A stretch of 64,000 nt of DNA from Hyphomonas sp. Lineage in GTDB: Bacteria; Pseudomonadota; Alphaproteobacteria; Caulobacterales; Hyphomonadaceae. Below, one piece after another: positions 10,216 to 19,664 of the stretch; the first letter of the stretch is position 1; each line of letters begins with the position of its first letter. The notes under the pieces were generated by a model. It did no database searches. It had not been told where the DNA came from and worked only from the letters and a program-made list of their open reading frames with translations. A program made the position numbers and the translations under genes. The DNA is taken from NCBI GenBank assembly GCA_016124495.1, contig WGNP01000004.1, positions 1 through 64,000 on the forward strand, in the 5' to 3' direction.

Positions 10216-12408
10216 TCAGGGCTTGATCCAGTTTTCCGTGATGCTGGCGCCTGAGTGAAGCGCAAAGTCTTCTGCGCTGCGCGCGAGGGCGATTTCATAG
10301 CGGCCTTCGGGGACGTGCCAGGCGCGGCGGTCCGTGTCGAAGTCGGCCAGCAGGCGCGGGTCAGCGGTGATTGTGGCCGCGGCGCGCTCGCCCGGTTTCA
10401 ATCTGAGGCGTGACCAGCCCAGCAGCCGGCGTATCGGGGCACCCCTGCGGCTGCTGAGGTAGACCTGCGGAGTATCGATACCTTCGCAGGGGCCGGTATT
10501 AGTGACGTCGAATGTGATCGTCAGCGTCTCGCCGCCTGTGACGGCGAGGTTGGCGTAGCTGAATGCCGTGTAGGACAGGCCGTACCCGAACGGAAAGAGC
10601 GGTGGGTGCCCCATGCGGGCGAACCAGCGATAGCCGATGTCAGACCCCTCCGGATGCGGAACATCGAATCCCGGCGCCCGTGACAGGTCGATGCGCGGGC
10701 CGAACGGGGCTGCCCAGCGTTTGCCAAGGCCGGGCAATTCCGGGCGCGGAAGCTGCGCCGTCGATTGCGGGAAGGTGACCGGCAGGCGCCCCGACGGACA
10801 GGCGGCGCCGAACAGGATATCGCCAATCGCTTCACCGCCTTTTGAGCCCGGATACCAGGCCTCAAGTACGCCGGCGACGCTCCCCAGCCACGGCATCAGG
10901 ACCGGTCCGCCCGTCTGCAGGACAACGATGGTGTTGGGGTTGGCCGCAGCGACCGCGTCAATCAATGCATCCTGGCCATTCGGAAGCGTCAGGTCCGGCA
11001 CGTCGGCGCCTTCCGTGGTCCACTGGTTGGCGAAGATGATGGCGATGTCGCATTCGCGCGCGATCATCGCTGCTTCGGACGGGTAGCGGCCATTCGCAAA
11101 ACTGACCCGCGCGCCGCCGGCCGCACGCTTGATCGCGGCGAGCGGCGACGAGGGATGGTAAGCTTCGCTGGCCATCGCCATCATGGCGCCCTCGCCGCCG
11201 GCATGGATGAAGGCGGCGTGCCCCTTACCGGTTGTGACCTGCGAAGATCCGCCGCCGCAGAGGACGCCGACATCGGCGTGACCGCCGATCACGGCAATGC
11301 GCTTTGCCGCGCCGGTCAGCGGCAGGATGCCGCCCTCATTTTTCAGGAGAACAATCCCCTCTGCAGCAGCCTTATATGCAATCTGTCCGTGTGCGGCGTA
11401 ATCGATAGGTTCGCCCTTCGGCAACGGGCGGTCGAACAGGCCGGCAGCGAACATCGCGCGCAGGATGCGGCGCGACATGTCCGAAATGCGTTCTGGCAAA
11501 GTCTCGCCGGCGGCGACAGATTCGCGCAAGGGTTCTTCGAACCAGACACGAAAGTCCAGCTGCTCGCCGGATTGCTGGTCGAGGCCGTTTGCGGCCGCGT
11601 GCACGCTGGTTGTGGCGCCCCAGTCTGCCATCACGAAGCCGGGATAGGCCCAGTCGCCTTTCAGCACACCGTTCAGCAGCGCGCCGTTTTCGCAAGCGTA
11701 GTGGCCGTTGATCTTGTTATAGGCGGACATGATCGCGCCCGGTGCGCCGCGTTCGATGGCGATCTGGAACGCCAGCAGGTCGCTTTCGCGCAGAGCCGCT
11801 TCGTCGATCACGGCATTGACGACGTGCCGGCCGGTTTCCTGGTCATTCAGCACGAAGTGCTTGGCGGTGGCGATGATGCCCTGGCTCTGGGTGCCCCGGA
11901 TGGCTTCACCTGAAAGGGTCCCCGCAAGCAGGGGGTCTTCACCGAGATATTCAAAATTGCGGCCGCAGCGGGGGTCGCGCACGAGGTTCATGCCGCCGCC
12001 GAGGAGGACGTTGAAGCCTTTCTTCGCGGCTTCGTCGCCCACCATGGCGCCGGCCTCGCAGGCGAGGTTCGCATCCCAGGTGGAGGCGAGGGCGAGCCCG
12101 GAGGGCAGGGCTGTGGCGGTGTCGCCCGGACGTGCATTGCGCGGATTGGTGACGCCGAGGCTCGCATCGGTTTCGTAGAGGCCGGGAATGCCGAGGCGGG
12201 GGATGGGCGGGACATAGCCGGCGGCCGGGATCGCGCCGTCGGGCAGGGGCGCGTCCGGCAGGAAGCCTATTGCCCACTGGCTGTGCAGCAGGCTGTAGCG
12301 CTCGTCCTCAGTGAGGGCTGCATCCAGAAGGGCGGCGCGGGCGTCTGCGGCCAGGCCGGGCGCCATCCAGGGGGCTTCATCGAAAGTGGTTTCAGAATTC
12401 AAGGGCAT
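10216..12408 (-). CDS. Glycoside hydrolase family 3 beta-glucosidase-type enzyme
   Basis: A 730-residue retaining glycosidase of family GH3 that removes terminal beta-linked sugars. The N-terminal barrel shows ATAKHFVLND (about 181-190) and GFVMADWGA, whose Asp262 is the expected nucleophile. The alpha/beta sandwich (IAVIGGHADVGVLCGGGSSQV, near 370) and a C-terminal fibronectin-III-like domain (FDVTNTGPCEGIDTPQVYLS) follow, as in BglX-type enzymes. No signal peptide is visible, so the enzyme is probably cytoplasmic. A strong AGGAGG at 12409-12414 abuts the ATG directly. Its spacing fits a TTG start at codon 3 (12402) better, and codon 15 (ATG at 12366) is another possibility. Substrate cannot be read from the sequence. 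Confidence 0.92.
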   Translation of the reverse strand: MPLNSETTFDEAPWMAPGLAADARAALLDAALTEDERYSLLHSQWAIGFLPDAPLPDGAIPAAGYVPPIPRLGIPGLYETDASLGVTNPRNARPGDTATALPSGLALASTWDANLACEAGAMVGDEAAKKGFNVLLGGGMNLVRDPRCGRNFEYLGEDPLLAGTLSGEAIRGTQSQGIIATAKHFVLNDQETGRHVVNAVIDEAALRESDLLAFQIAIERGAPGAIMSAYNKINGHYACENGALLNGVLKGDWAYPGFVMADWGATTSVHAAANGLDQQSGEQLDFRVWFEEPLRESVAAGETLPERISDMSRRILRAMFAAGLFDRPLPKGEPIDYAAHGQIAYKAAAEGIVLLKNEGGILPLTGAAKRIAVIGGHADVGVLCGGGSSQVTTGKGHAAFIHAGGEGAMMAMASEAYHPSSPLAAIKRAAGGARVSFANGRYPSEAAMIARECDIAIIFANQWTTEGADVPDLTLPNGQDALIDAVAAANPNTIVVLQTGGPVLMPWLGSVAGVLEAWYPGSKGGEAIGDILFGAACPSGRLPVTFPQSTAQLPRPELPGLGKRWAAPFGPRIDLSRAPGFDVPHPEGSDIGYRWFARMGHPPLFPFGYGLSYTAFSYANLAVTGGETLTITFDVTNTGPCEGIDTPQVYLSSRRGAPIRRLLGWSRLRLKPGERAAATITADPRLLADFDTDRRAWHVPEGRYEIALARSAEDFALHSGASITENWIKP

Positions 12409-12508
12409 CCTCCTGCGCGCTGCAATGGGGCTGGCAGTTGGGCCGGCGCATGGGCGCCATACTCTACCGCCTTCGCGCAGACTTCCAGAGCGCTCCAGTC
12501 CTCAAGGC

Positions 12509-13831
12509 TCAGGCGTTGTGTTCGACCAGTTGGCCGACGCCGACGAATTTGCGTTCGCCGATGCCGAAGGCAGCGAGGCCGCCGTAATACAGGAAGTAGA
12601 CCATCATGCTATGGAAGCCCGCAGCATAGGATTCAGTAAAGCAGGAGACCAGGATAACTGTAAACATCACGAGCAGTATCGAGTTTGCAACGCTGCCCTC
12701 GCGCAGCCATAGTCCGACAGTGCGAAGGCCTGCCCAGGTTACAGCCAGGATGAAGAAACCGAGGCCCACTAAGCCGAAGTGGACACGGACTTCCCAGAAG
12801 GCGCTGTGGAAGGAATGTTTGGTGCCGGGGGCCTTATGGTCATTCTCGTTGATTGTTTGGGCAATGCCCGTCAGCGGGTTCCAGAACCCATCAAGGCCGA
12901 CTCCGAACCAGGGGTGGTCGGCGGATACGCGCTCGGCCGCCTCCCAGATGGCGGTGCGTCCGGTAAGGGTGGAATCCTTGCCGAGGAGCGCGAAGAAGTC
13001 ATCCACCATGGTATTGTTGGGAACGGACAGGACTGTAATGGCAATCACCAGAGCGGATGCGGCAAGCAAGGCCAGGACCATTGTGCGCATGTGGCGAACC
13101 TTCGAGACGCTGCCCCAGACGAACTTGACCATGATCAGCAGGGCGCTGCCGACCACCGCGAACACGAGCGAGGTGGCAGAGCCTGCGATATACTGGAACA
13201 CAAAGGCGACCGGCACGAAGGCGAGACCAATCAGTCTCAGCGCCAGCGGCTCTTCCTCGTTGAGAAAGGTGCCCAGCGACACGAGGATGACAATCATCAT
13301 GTGGAAGGCGAGGTAGTTTTTCTGGGCGTAAGGCCCACCGGCCGGCAGGGTGGCGAAGAAGAGAGCAGTGTAAAGTGTGCCGAGCCATGCAGCAAACATG
13401 ACGACGCGCAGAAACTCGATCGCCCGCAGCCGGGCAGCCAGCAGAACCAGCAGCGTAGGTGTCAGCAGGAGTAGTATGGCGTTCTTTGGCGCTTCGGCAG
13501 GGTAGGGGGTCCAGAAGACTGAAAAAGCCCCGAGGATCGGCAACAGGAACAGCGGCCAGGCCTTCACGATGAGCGGAAGCGCTTGCGCGCGGTGCACGAT
13601 CAGCATGCCGAGCAGGCCGGCAATACAGATATTCCGAATCGGCTGAAACGCATCGATTGGCAGGAAGATCGTAAACATCCAGATCGTGTAGAATGCCTGC
13701 TCCCACGCAGGCGCCTTGCGGGCGTCCTCGTACACGTTCACCGGGATGACGCGCGGGGGCTGAAGATGGCTGATCTGCGGATCTGGCAAGGTAGAAAACT
13801 CCGGCGTGTGGCCCTGACGTGCAAACGCCAT
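12509..13831 (-). CDS. O-antigen ligase / Wzy-type polysaccharide polymerase (PF04932-like)
   Basis: A polytopic membrane protein of 440 residues from the ATG at 13831. The open frame continues to a TTG at 13864, so the true start is uncertain. About ten hydrophobic segments are visible. The large periplasmic loop contains the family's typical pattern ERVSADHPWFGVGLDGFW, followed by a conserved His region near KAPGTKHSFHSAFW. Members join or polymerise lipid-linked sugars at the periplasmic face. No other polysaccharide genes are adjacent, so the polymer is unknown. It lies about 100 bases upstream of, and in the same direction as, the GH3 gene. Confidence 0.85.
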   Translation of the reverse strand: MAFARQGHTPEFSTLPDPQISHLQPPRVIPVNVYEDARKAPAWEQAFYTIWMFTIFLPIDAFQPIRNICIAGLLGMLIVHRAQALPLIVKAWPLFLLPILGAFSVFWTPYPAEAPKNAILLLLTPTLLVLLAARLRAIEFLRVVMFAAWLGTLYTALFFATLPAGGPYAQKNYLAFHMMIVILVSLGTFLNEEEPLALRLIGLAFVPVAFVFQYIAGSATSLVFAVVGSALLIMVKFVWGSVSKVRHMRTMVLALLAASALVIAITVLSVPNNTMVDDFFALLGKDSTLTGRTAIWEAAERVSADHPWFGVGLDGFWNPLTGIAQTINENDHKAPGTKHSFHSAFWEVRVHFGLVGLGFFILAVTWAGLRTVGLWLREGSVANSILLVMFTVILVSCFTESYAAGFHSMMVYFLYYGGLAAFGIGERKFVGVGQLVEHNA

Positions 13832-13985
13832 GCCCAAAGGGGAGGGCGGGCGCAGACGGGCCAACTCCGCGCCCGTCCAGTGGGTTAATGGGTAAACAGG
13901 ACGTTAGGTCCCGGCGGGACGCGCGGCAAGGCGGTGCGGGCGGCAGGCTATTGTGCTCCGGGCCTGTTTCGGTCAGGTGACGGGC

Positions 13986-14612
13986 ATGGTGATGGTAAAG
14001 ATCTGCGGACTCAAGGATGCGGACCTCGTTGCGTTTGCTGCGCGCGCCGGGGCGGACTGGATCGGGTTCATGTTCCCGCTCAGCCCGCGTCAGGTGACGC
14101 TGGCGGCGGCAGAGACGCTGCTCTTGTCCGTCGGCAAGGCCGTCCCGGTCGCGGTGTTGCTGGATCCGCCGGATGATGAGGTGCGGACCGTAATGGCGCT
14201 CGGGTTCCCGGTCCTGCAGCTGCACGGGGCCGAGACGCCTGAACGGGTAGCTGAGATAAAGGCGATAACAGGCGCTGAGGTCTGGAAGGTGCTGGGCGTG
14301 CGGTCGGCGGCAGACCTGGCGCGGGCGGGCGATTATGGCGCGGCGGACAGGCTTCTGCTGGACGCCAAGCCGCCGGAGGGCGACGCCCAGAAGGGCGGGC
14401 ATGGGGCAGCGTTCGACTGGGACCTCCTGAAAGGCTGGACAGCGCCCAAACCCTGGCTCCTGGCGGGTGGGCTGACGCCTGAAAACGTGGCCGGCGCGAT
14501 ACGCCAAACTGCCGCGCCTGCCGTGGATGTGTCCTCTGGCGTGGAACGGATACGGGGGTTAAAGGACAGGGAACTGGTGCGCGCCTTCATCCGCGCGGCA
14601 AAAGGAACCTAG
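13986..14612 (+). CDS. trpF: Phosphoribosylanthranilate isomerase
   Basis: A 208-residue (beta/alpha)8 enzyme that converts phosphoribosylanthranilate to CdRP in tryptophan synthesis. Start ATG 13986 is chosen because MVMVKICGL is the family's N-terminus, with the catalytic Cys at residue 7, and because AGGTGA lies just upstream. The open frame extends to 13953 without similarity. FMFPLSPRQV, LQLHGAETPE and the C-terminal VDVSSGVERIRGLKD (catalytic Asp and phosphate loop) are all present. It leads the trpF-trpB-cutA-trpA-accD-folC block. Confidence 0.96.
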   Translation: MVMVKICGLKDADLVAFAARAGADWIGFMFPLSPRQVTLAAAETLLLSVGKAVPVAVLLDPPDDEVRTVMALGFPVLQLHGAETPERVAEIKAITGAEVWKVLGVRSAADLARAGDYGAADRLLLDAKPPEGDAQKGGHGAAFDWDLLKGWTAPKPWLLAGGLTPENVAGAIRQTAAPAVDVSSGVERIRGLKDRELVRAFIRAAKGT

Positions 14613-14657
14613 ACAGCCCTGAGCGCGATCCATCGTGCAGCGGGGATCAGAGGACGA

Positions 14658-15872
14658 ATGATGGACTTGCGCAATACCTGGGACAGATGGCCGGATGCGA
14701 ATGGCCGGTTCGGTGAGTTCGGCGGACGATACGTCGCCGAGACGCTGATGCCCCTCGTGCTGGAGCTTGAGGCCGAGTACCGCAAGGCCAGGCAGGACCC
14801 GGCCTTTGCGGCCGAGATGCAGGACCTGTGGACTCACTATGTGGGCCGCCCGTCGCCGCTCTACTTTGCCGAGCGCCTGACCGAGCATTTCGGGGGCGCG
14901 AAAATTTACTTCAAGCGCGACGAGCTGAACCACACCGGCGCGCACAAGATCAACAATTGCCTCGGGCAGGTCTTGCTCGCGCGGCGCATGGGCAAGAAGC
15001 GGATCATTGCGGAGACAGGCGCGGGCCAGCACGGCGTCGCGACGGCGACGATCTGCGCGCGTTTCGGCCTCGAATGCGTCGTCTTCATGGGCGAGACGGA
15101 CGTGGAGCGGCAGAAGCCGAACGTGTTCCGTATGCGCCTGCTTGGCGCGAAGATCGTGCCGGTCTCCTCCGGCACAGGCACGCTGAAGGATGCGATGAAT
15201 GAGGCGCTGCGCGATTGGGTGACGAATGTCGAGACGACGTTCTATTGCATCGGTACGGCGGCCGGACCTCATCCGTACCCGGAGATCGTGCGCGACTTCC
15301 AGTCGGTGATCGGCCGCGAAGCGCGCGCGCAGATCCTCGAGCGGGAAGGGCGCCTGCCGGACGCTGTGATGGCATGTATCGGCGGCGGCTCTAATGCCAT
15401 AGGCCTGTTCCATCCCTTCATCGATGACGAGGGCGTTCGCCTGATAGGCGTTGAGGCAGCGGGATACGGGATCGAGACGGGGATGCACGCGGCAGCGCTG
15501 AATGGCGGACGGCCGGGCATCCTGCACGGCAACCGGACGTACCTCCTGCAGACCGAGGACGGCCAGATCATTGATGCGCATTCGATTTCTGCCGGCCTCG
15601 ACTATCCGGGCATTGGGCCGGAGCATGCCTTCCTGCGCGACATGGGCAGGGCAGAGTATCTGTCGTGCACGGATGATGAGGCGCTTGAGGCGTTCCAGCT
15701 ATGTACGCGCCTCGAAGGCATCATACCGGCGCTGGAGCCCGCGCATGCGATTGCCCGCGTTGGCGAAGTGGCAAAAGATCTGGGCAAGAACGGGCTGATG
15801 ATTCTCAATCTCTGCGGCCGGGGCGACAAGGACGTGTTCTCCGTGGCGAAAGCACTCGGAGTGGACGTATGA
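14658..15872 (+). CDS. trpB: Tryptophan synthase beta chain
   Basis: A 404-residue PLP enzyme that joins indole and serine to make tryptophan in the alpha2-beta2 complex. It opens with [15 protein letters not shown]. The PLP lysine is Lys97 in [10 protein letters not shown], and the phosphate-binding glycine loop GGGSNAIG and the C-terminal GRGDKD are intact. Two ATGs (14658 and 14661) stand behind AGAGGACGA. The stop overlaps the cutA start by 4 bases (ATGA). Confidence 0.98.
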   Translation: MMDLRNTWDRWPDANGRFGEFGGRYVAETLMPLVLELEAEYRKARQDPAFAAEMQDLWTHYVGRPSPLYFAERLTEHFGGAKIYFKRDELNHTGAHKINNCLGQVLLARRMGKKRIIAETGAGQHGVATATICARFGLECVVFMGETDVERQKPNVFRMRLLGAKIVPVSSGTGTLKDAMNEALRDWVTNVETTFYCIGTAAGPHPYPEIVRDFQSVIGREARAQILEREGRLPDAVMACIGGGSNAIGLFHPFIDDEGVRLIGVEAAGYGIETGMHAAALNGGRPGILHGNRTYLLQTEDGQIIDAHSISAGLDYPGIGPEHAFLRDMGRAEYLSCTDDEALEAFQLCTRLEGIIPALEPAHAIARVGEVAKDLGKNGLMILNLCGRGDKDVFSVAKALGVDV

Positions 15873-16189
15873 CCAGCCTCATCCTTGTCCGGATCACCTG
15901 TCCCTCGCGCCGCGTCGCCGAGGATATTGCCGATGCTGCGCTTGAAGGTCGCATTGCGGCCTGCGCCAACCTCGAAGGGCCTGTCACCTCTTCCTATCGC
16001 TGGAAAGGTGTGATCGAGCAGTCGTTCGAGTTCATCCTCTGGCTCAAGGGGCCGGAAGCGAACTGGGGGAAGATCGAGGCGCTGGTGACCCGTCTGCATC
16101 CCTATGATGTGCCGGCGGTTGTCGCGATGCCGCTGACGCATGTCAGCGACGCTTACGCCGCCTGGGCGCTCGAAAATACGGACGTCTGA
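15869..16189 (+). CDS. cutA: CutA1-family divalent-cation tolerance protein
   Basis: A 106-residue protein starting at the ATG that overlaps the trpB stop by 4 bases (15869); a longer open frame upstream lies inside trpB. The trimeric CutA1 fold is recognisable from [39 protein letters not shown], the FEFILWLK strand and [14 protein letters not shown]. Family members bind copper or other divalent ions, but their physiological role is poorly defined. Its position between trpB and trpA, with one base before trpA, means it is co-expressed with tryptophan synthase. Confidence 0.93.
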   Translation: MTSLILVRITCPSRRVAEDIADAALEGRIAACANLEGPVTSSYRWKGVIEQSFEFILWLKGPEANWGKIEALVTRLHPYDVPAVVAMPLTHVSDAYAAWALENTDV

Positions 16190-16190
16190 G

Positions 16191-17018
16191 ATGGGGCGCA
16201 CCCGGATTGAAGGCGCCTTTGCCGAGGCGCGCCGCGAAAACCGCGCCGTGCTGGTCGCCTACCTGATGGCGGGCGACCCGGACCTCGAGACGAGCTACGC
16301 CGCGCTTTGCGCGCTGCGCGACAATGGCGCCGACATCATTGAGCTCGGCGCGCCGTTCACGGACCCGATGGCAGACGGGGCGGCGATCCAGAAAGCAGGC
16401 CTTCGGGCGCTCGCGAACGGCACGAAACTGACCGATGTGATTGCGCTCGCCGCGCGGTTCCGCAAGGATGACCAGACAACGCCGCTGATCCTGATGGGCT
16501 ATGCCAATCCGGTCCATTCGATGGGGTATGAGACGTTCGCGGATGCGGCGGCCACGGCCGGGATCGACGGTTCGATCATCGTGGATCTTCCGCCCGAGGA
16601 GGATGCGCCGCTGCGCGAACTCTACACGCGGCACGGGTTATCGGTGATCCGTCTCGCAACCCCAACGACGGACGAGCACCGCGCTGCCAAGGTGTCCGAA
16701 GGCGCCTCCGGCTTTATTTACTTCGTCGCCGTAACGGGCGTGACCGGGGCTGGAAGCGCGGATCCTGCAGCGATTGCAGGGCAGGTGGCGATGGTTAAAA
16801 GAGTATCGGGACTGCCGGTTTGTGTCGGTTTCGGTGTAAAAAGTGGTGCACAGGCTGCGGAAATGGCTAAAATCGCAGACGGGGTGGTCGTTGGTTCGGC
16901 TTTTGTGGAAAAGGCGGGCGATGCACATGCAACTGGCCGGTTCAAGGCTGCGGCGCCCGCGATGGGCGCACTGGCGCGTGAACTGCGGGTTGCAATCGAT
17001 TCTGTCCGCAAAGCCTGA
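16191..17018 (+). CDS. trpA: Tryptophan synthase alpha chain
   Basis: A 275-residue (beta/alpha)8 protein that cleaves indole-3-glycerol phosphate and channels indole to TrpB. The start is set at ATG 16191, one base after the cutA stop; the frame stays open to 16140 inside cutA. Catalytic Glu51 and Asp62 lie in IIELGAPFTDPMADG. GFIYFVAVTGVTGAG forms the flexible loop and phosphate site, and VCVGFGVKSG is present. Confidence 0.97.
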   Translation: MGRTRIEGAFAEARRENRAVLVAYLMAGDPDLETSYAALCALRDNGADIIELGAPFTDPMADGAAIQKAGLRALANGTKLTDVIALAARFRKDDQTTPLILMGYANPVHSMGYETFADAAATAGIDGSIIVDLPPEEDAPLRELYTRHGLSVIRLATPTTDEHRAAKVSEGASGFIYFVAVTGVTGAGSADPAAIAGQVAMVKRVSGLPVCVGFGVKSGAQAAEMAKIADGVVVGSAFVEKAGDAHATGRFKAAAPAMGALARELRVAIDSVRKA

Positions 17019-17048
17019 CTTTGCCGCCAATTCGGGAGTTCCTGACTT

Positions 17049-18029
17049 ATGAACTGGATCAACAAGGTCACGCCGCCTGGCCTCAAGACAATGATGCTGA
17101 AGAAGGAGACACCGGACGACCTGTGGGTCAAATGTCCGATCTCCGGAGAGCTGATCTACAAGAGTGACCTTGAGGCAACCTGGAATGTGACACCGGCCGG
17201 GGCGCATCTGCGCATCTCGCCGCGCACACGCTTCCGCCTCCTGTTTGATGATGAGCGCTGGGAGCCGGTGTCGCTGCCGCCCGTGCCGCTGGACCCGCTG
17301 AAGTTCAAGGATGACAAACCCTATCCCGCGCGCCTGAAGGCTGCGAAGGCGAAGGTCGCCGCGCGCGACCTGAAAGAAACCGAAGAGGGCGGCGCGCCGC
17401 TCTTGCAGGAAGACTGCATGGTCGCGGCATATGGCAAGGTCGGCGGCGTGCCGGCGGTCGTGCTGGTGCAGGATTTCGATTTCATGGGCGGCTCGCTCGG
17501 CATGGCGGCCGGCGAGGCCTTCATCACCGCGGCGCAACTGGCGCTGGCGCGCAAGTCTTCCTTTGTGGTCTGCACGGCGTCTGGCGGCGCGCGGATGCAG
17601 GAGGGCACACTCAGCCTGATGCAGATGCCGCGCACGACACTTGCGATCAACGACCTCGCCGATGCAAGGCTGCCCTATGTGGTGGTGCTGACGGACCCGA
17701 CTTCGGGCGGTGTTTCCGCCTCGTATGCGATGCTGGGCGATGTGCATATTGCCGAACCCGGCGCGATGATCGCCTTCTCCGGCCCGCGCGTGATCGAGCA
17801 GACGATCCGCGAGAGCCTGCCGAAAGGCTTCCAGCGTTCGGAATTCCTGCGCGAGAAAGGTCAGGTCGATATTGTCTGTGACCGGAGGAAACTGAAGGCG
17901 ACGATTTCGCGGGTGCTGTCGCACCTGTTGCCATTGTCGCACCGCCGGGACGACCGGTCCAACATTATGCTGACACCCCCGAAAACGCATGCCGACAAGC
18001 TGCCCCAGCCAAAGGGCGCCGCTGATTGA
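17049..18029 (+). CDS. accD: Acetyl-CoA carboxylase, carboxyltransferase subunit beta
   Basis: A 326-residue subunit of the carboxyltransferase that moves CO2 from biotin to acetyl-CoA. The crotonase-fold core is intact (TASGGARMQEG, LTDPTSGGVSASYAMLGD and FSGPRVIEQTI). The N-terminal zinc ribbon, four cysteines in E. coli AccD, is reduced to one (Cys29 in WVKCPISGEL), so zinc binding there is unlikely. I recall similar loss in other alphaproteobacteria. The last bases overlap the folC start (TTGA). Confidence 0.96.
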   Translation: MNWINKVTPPGLKTMMLKKETPDDLWVKCPISGELIYKSDLEATWNVTPAGAHLRISPRTRFRLLFDDERWEPVSLPPVPLDPLKFKDDKPYPARLKAAKAKVAARDLKETEEGGAPLLQEDCMVAAYGKVGGVPAVVLVQDFDFMGGSLGMAAGEAFITAAQLALARKSSFVVCTASGGARMQEGTLSLMQMPRTTLAINDLADARLPYVVVLTDPTSGGVSASYAMLGDVHIAEPGAMIAFSGPRVIEQTIRESLPKGFQRSEFLREKGQVDIVCDRRKLKATISRVLSHLLPLSHRRDDRSNIMLTPPKTHADKLPQPKGAAD

Positions 18030-19279
18030 CTGGGAACAGCCCGGCGCTCGACGCCTCGCTGAAGCGGTTCGAGGGTCTCTATCCTGATGTTATCGAGCTT
18101 TCGCTCGGGCGCGTGCTTGCGGCGCTCGAAGCTTTGGGCCGTCCGCAGGACAGGCTGCCGCCAGTCATCCATGTGGCGGGCACCAACGGCAAGGGGTCGA
18201 CCTGCGCCTTCATGCGCTCGATGGCCGAAGCCGCCGGCTTATCCGTGCACGTGTTTACCTCGCCGCATCTGGTGCGCTTCAACGAGCGCATCCGGCTGGC
18301 GGGGAACCTGGTAGATGACGCACGTTTGATCGGCTGGCTGGACCGCACCTTTGACGCGATCGGAAGCGGGCAGATCACGCATTTCGAGGCGACAACGGCT
18401 GCAGCGATCCTCGCCTTCTCTGAAGTGCCGGCCGACTTGCTCATTCTCGAGGTTGGCCTTGGCGGCCGGTTTGATGCCACCAACGTGATCGATTCGCCGG
18501 CACTGTCGGTGATTACGCCGGTGGATTTTGACCACAAGGCGTTCCTGGGTTCGGACCTGCGCTCGATTGCCGGCGAGAAGGCCGGCATAATCAAGAAGGG
18601 GCGCCCGGTCCTCTCGGCGATCCAGCGCAAGGTCTGCGAAGATGTGATTTCCAAAAAGGCAGCGGCGGAGGGCGCGCCGCTCTACCGGCTGAAGACGCAT
18701 TTCGTTGATGCCATGCCGGAAGACCTCGCGCTGATCGGCGAGCACCAGCGCTCGAACGCGGCGCTGGCGGCAATGGCAATGCAGTTGTTTGGCAATTCCG
18801 TCCGTGTGCCGCAGGAAGCGATTTTTCGCGGTGCGCGCGAGGCCAAGTGGCCGGCGCGGATGCAGCGGCTGAAGCCGGGGCCGGTGACGGCGATGGCTAA
18901 GGGCTGCGACGTCTGGCTCGACGGCGGGCACAATCCGCATGCGGCGCGCGCGATCGCGCGGCATCTCAATTCACTCGGCGGCAAGACCGCGCTGGTCACC
19001 GCAATGCTGGCGAGCAAGGATTCGGTCGGCTTCTTCATGCCGTTCCGCTACCTGAAGCCGCCGGTGTTCACGATGCCTAACGCGGCAGGGCATATCGGGG
19101 CGGACCCTTTGCAGCTGGCAGAGGCCGCGCACACTGCCGGGCTGGAGGCGACGGCGTGCGCAGGCCTCGCAGACGCGATGCACGCGGCCGCTGCGAGCGG
19201 CGCAGACCGGGTGCTGATCTGCGGGTCGCTGTATCTGGCGGGCATCGTGCTGCGCGAGAATGGAGACCCTCCTGAGTAG
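18026..19279 (+). CDS. folC: Bifunctional folylpolyglutamate / dihydrofolate synthase
   Basis: A 417-residue Mur-ligase-superfamily enzyme that adds glutate residues to folates and makes dihydrofolate from dihydropteroate. The P-loop HVAGTNGKGST is followed by TSPHLVRFNERI (folate site), LEVGLGGRFDATN, and the C-terminal WLDGGHNPHAA. The start is TTG 18026, overlapping the accD stop by 4 bases; this places the first conserved segment, FEGLYPDVIELSLGR, at the normal distance. Confidence 0.96.
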   Translation: MTGNSPALDASLKRFEGLYPDVIELSLGRVLAALEALGRPQDRLPPVIHVAGTNGKGSTCAFMRSMAEAAGLSVHVFTSPHLVRFNERIRLAGNLVDDARLIGWLDRTFDAIGSGQITHFEATTAAAILAFSEVPADLLILEVGLGGRFDATNVIDSPALSVITPVDFDHKAFLGSDLRSIAGEKAGIIKKGRPVLSAIQRKVCEDVISKKAAAEGAPLYRLKTHFVDAMPEDLALIGEHQRSNAALAAMAMQLFGNSVRVPQEAIFRGAREAKWPARMQRLKPGPVTAMAKGCDVWLDGGHNPHAARAIARHLNSLGGKTALVTAMLASKDSVGFFMPFRYLKPPVFTMPNAAGHIGADPLQLAEAAHTAGLEATACAGLADAMHAAAASGADRVLICGSLYLAGIVLRENGDPPE

Positions 19280-19664
19280 GGGCGCGGGGCGCAGGCTTGC
19301 GCCGGCATTTGCGCGCGCCTCACGCGGGCAAAATCAACGCGGTGTAAAATACCTGCCGGAACACACGTGCGTCCTTCCGGCCCGGGCGCATGTTCAGCGC
19401 ATGATCCCCGCGCCTGCGCACCCGGAAAAAGGCCCTGCCTGAACGCCAGACTGTTCAATTCGCCCCCTCACCTCTGTTTCAATCACTCAAGCCACGGCCT
19501 GAGGTATCAACCCTCCTTGGCCCGGAGCCGAGTGGATTGACCTTTCCAGGAGCGCGCCAAATTGACCCTGACGTAAGCGTCAACTCTTGCGCGCTGGGCG
19601 CCGCGACGGTAGGGACGGCGCACTTTTCTAGTCCACAGTCATAAACCAGCCTGGGAGCGCCCGC
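19280..19664. other. Intergenic region upstream of etfBA
   Basis: 385 bases between folC and etfB. A 60-codon ORF (19260-19442) overlaps the folC end and has no recognisable features. The clear signal is the 22-base dyad at 19562-19583. The remaining bases show no hairpin with a T-run and no tRNA. Confidence 0.6.
19562..19583. promoter_or_regulatory. 22-base dyad operator upstream of etfBA, LiuR/MerR-like
   Basis: TTGAC at 19562-19566 and GTCAA at 19579-19583 enclose a core containing TGACGTAA. Nine of eleven symmetric positions pair. The form TTGAC-N-xTxACGTAAx-GTCAA resembles the motif I recall for MerR-family regulators of branched-chain and fatty-acid oxidation (LiuR type), which often control etfBA. 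It sits 82 bases before the etfB ATG and contains a -35-like TTGACC. Assignment to a regulator family is inference. Confidence 0.6.

Noticed and set aside
9947-10258. 103-codon plus-strand ORF
   Set aside because: No recognised domain, no ribosome site, and it runs into the GH3 gene end; it covers the inverted repeats.
12999-14507. 502-codon open frame on the minus strand
   Set aside because: It spans the polymerase gene and trpF in the wrong frames, and its Arg/Pro-rich composition is typical of a shadow.
19260-19442. 60-codon ORF after folC
   Set aside because: Starts inside folC, arginine-rich, no ribosome site or likeness to a family.
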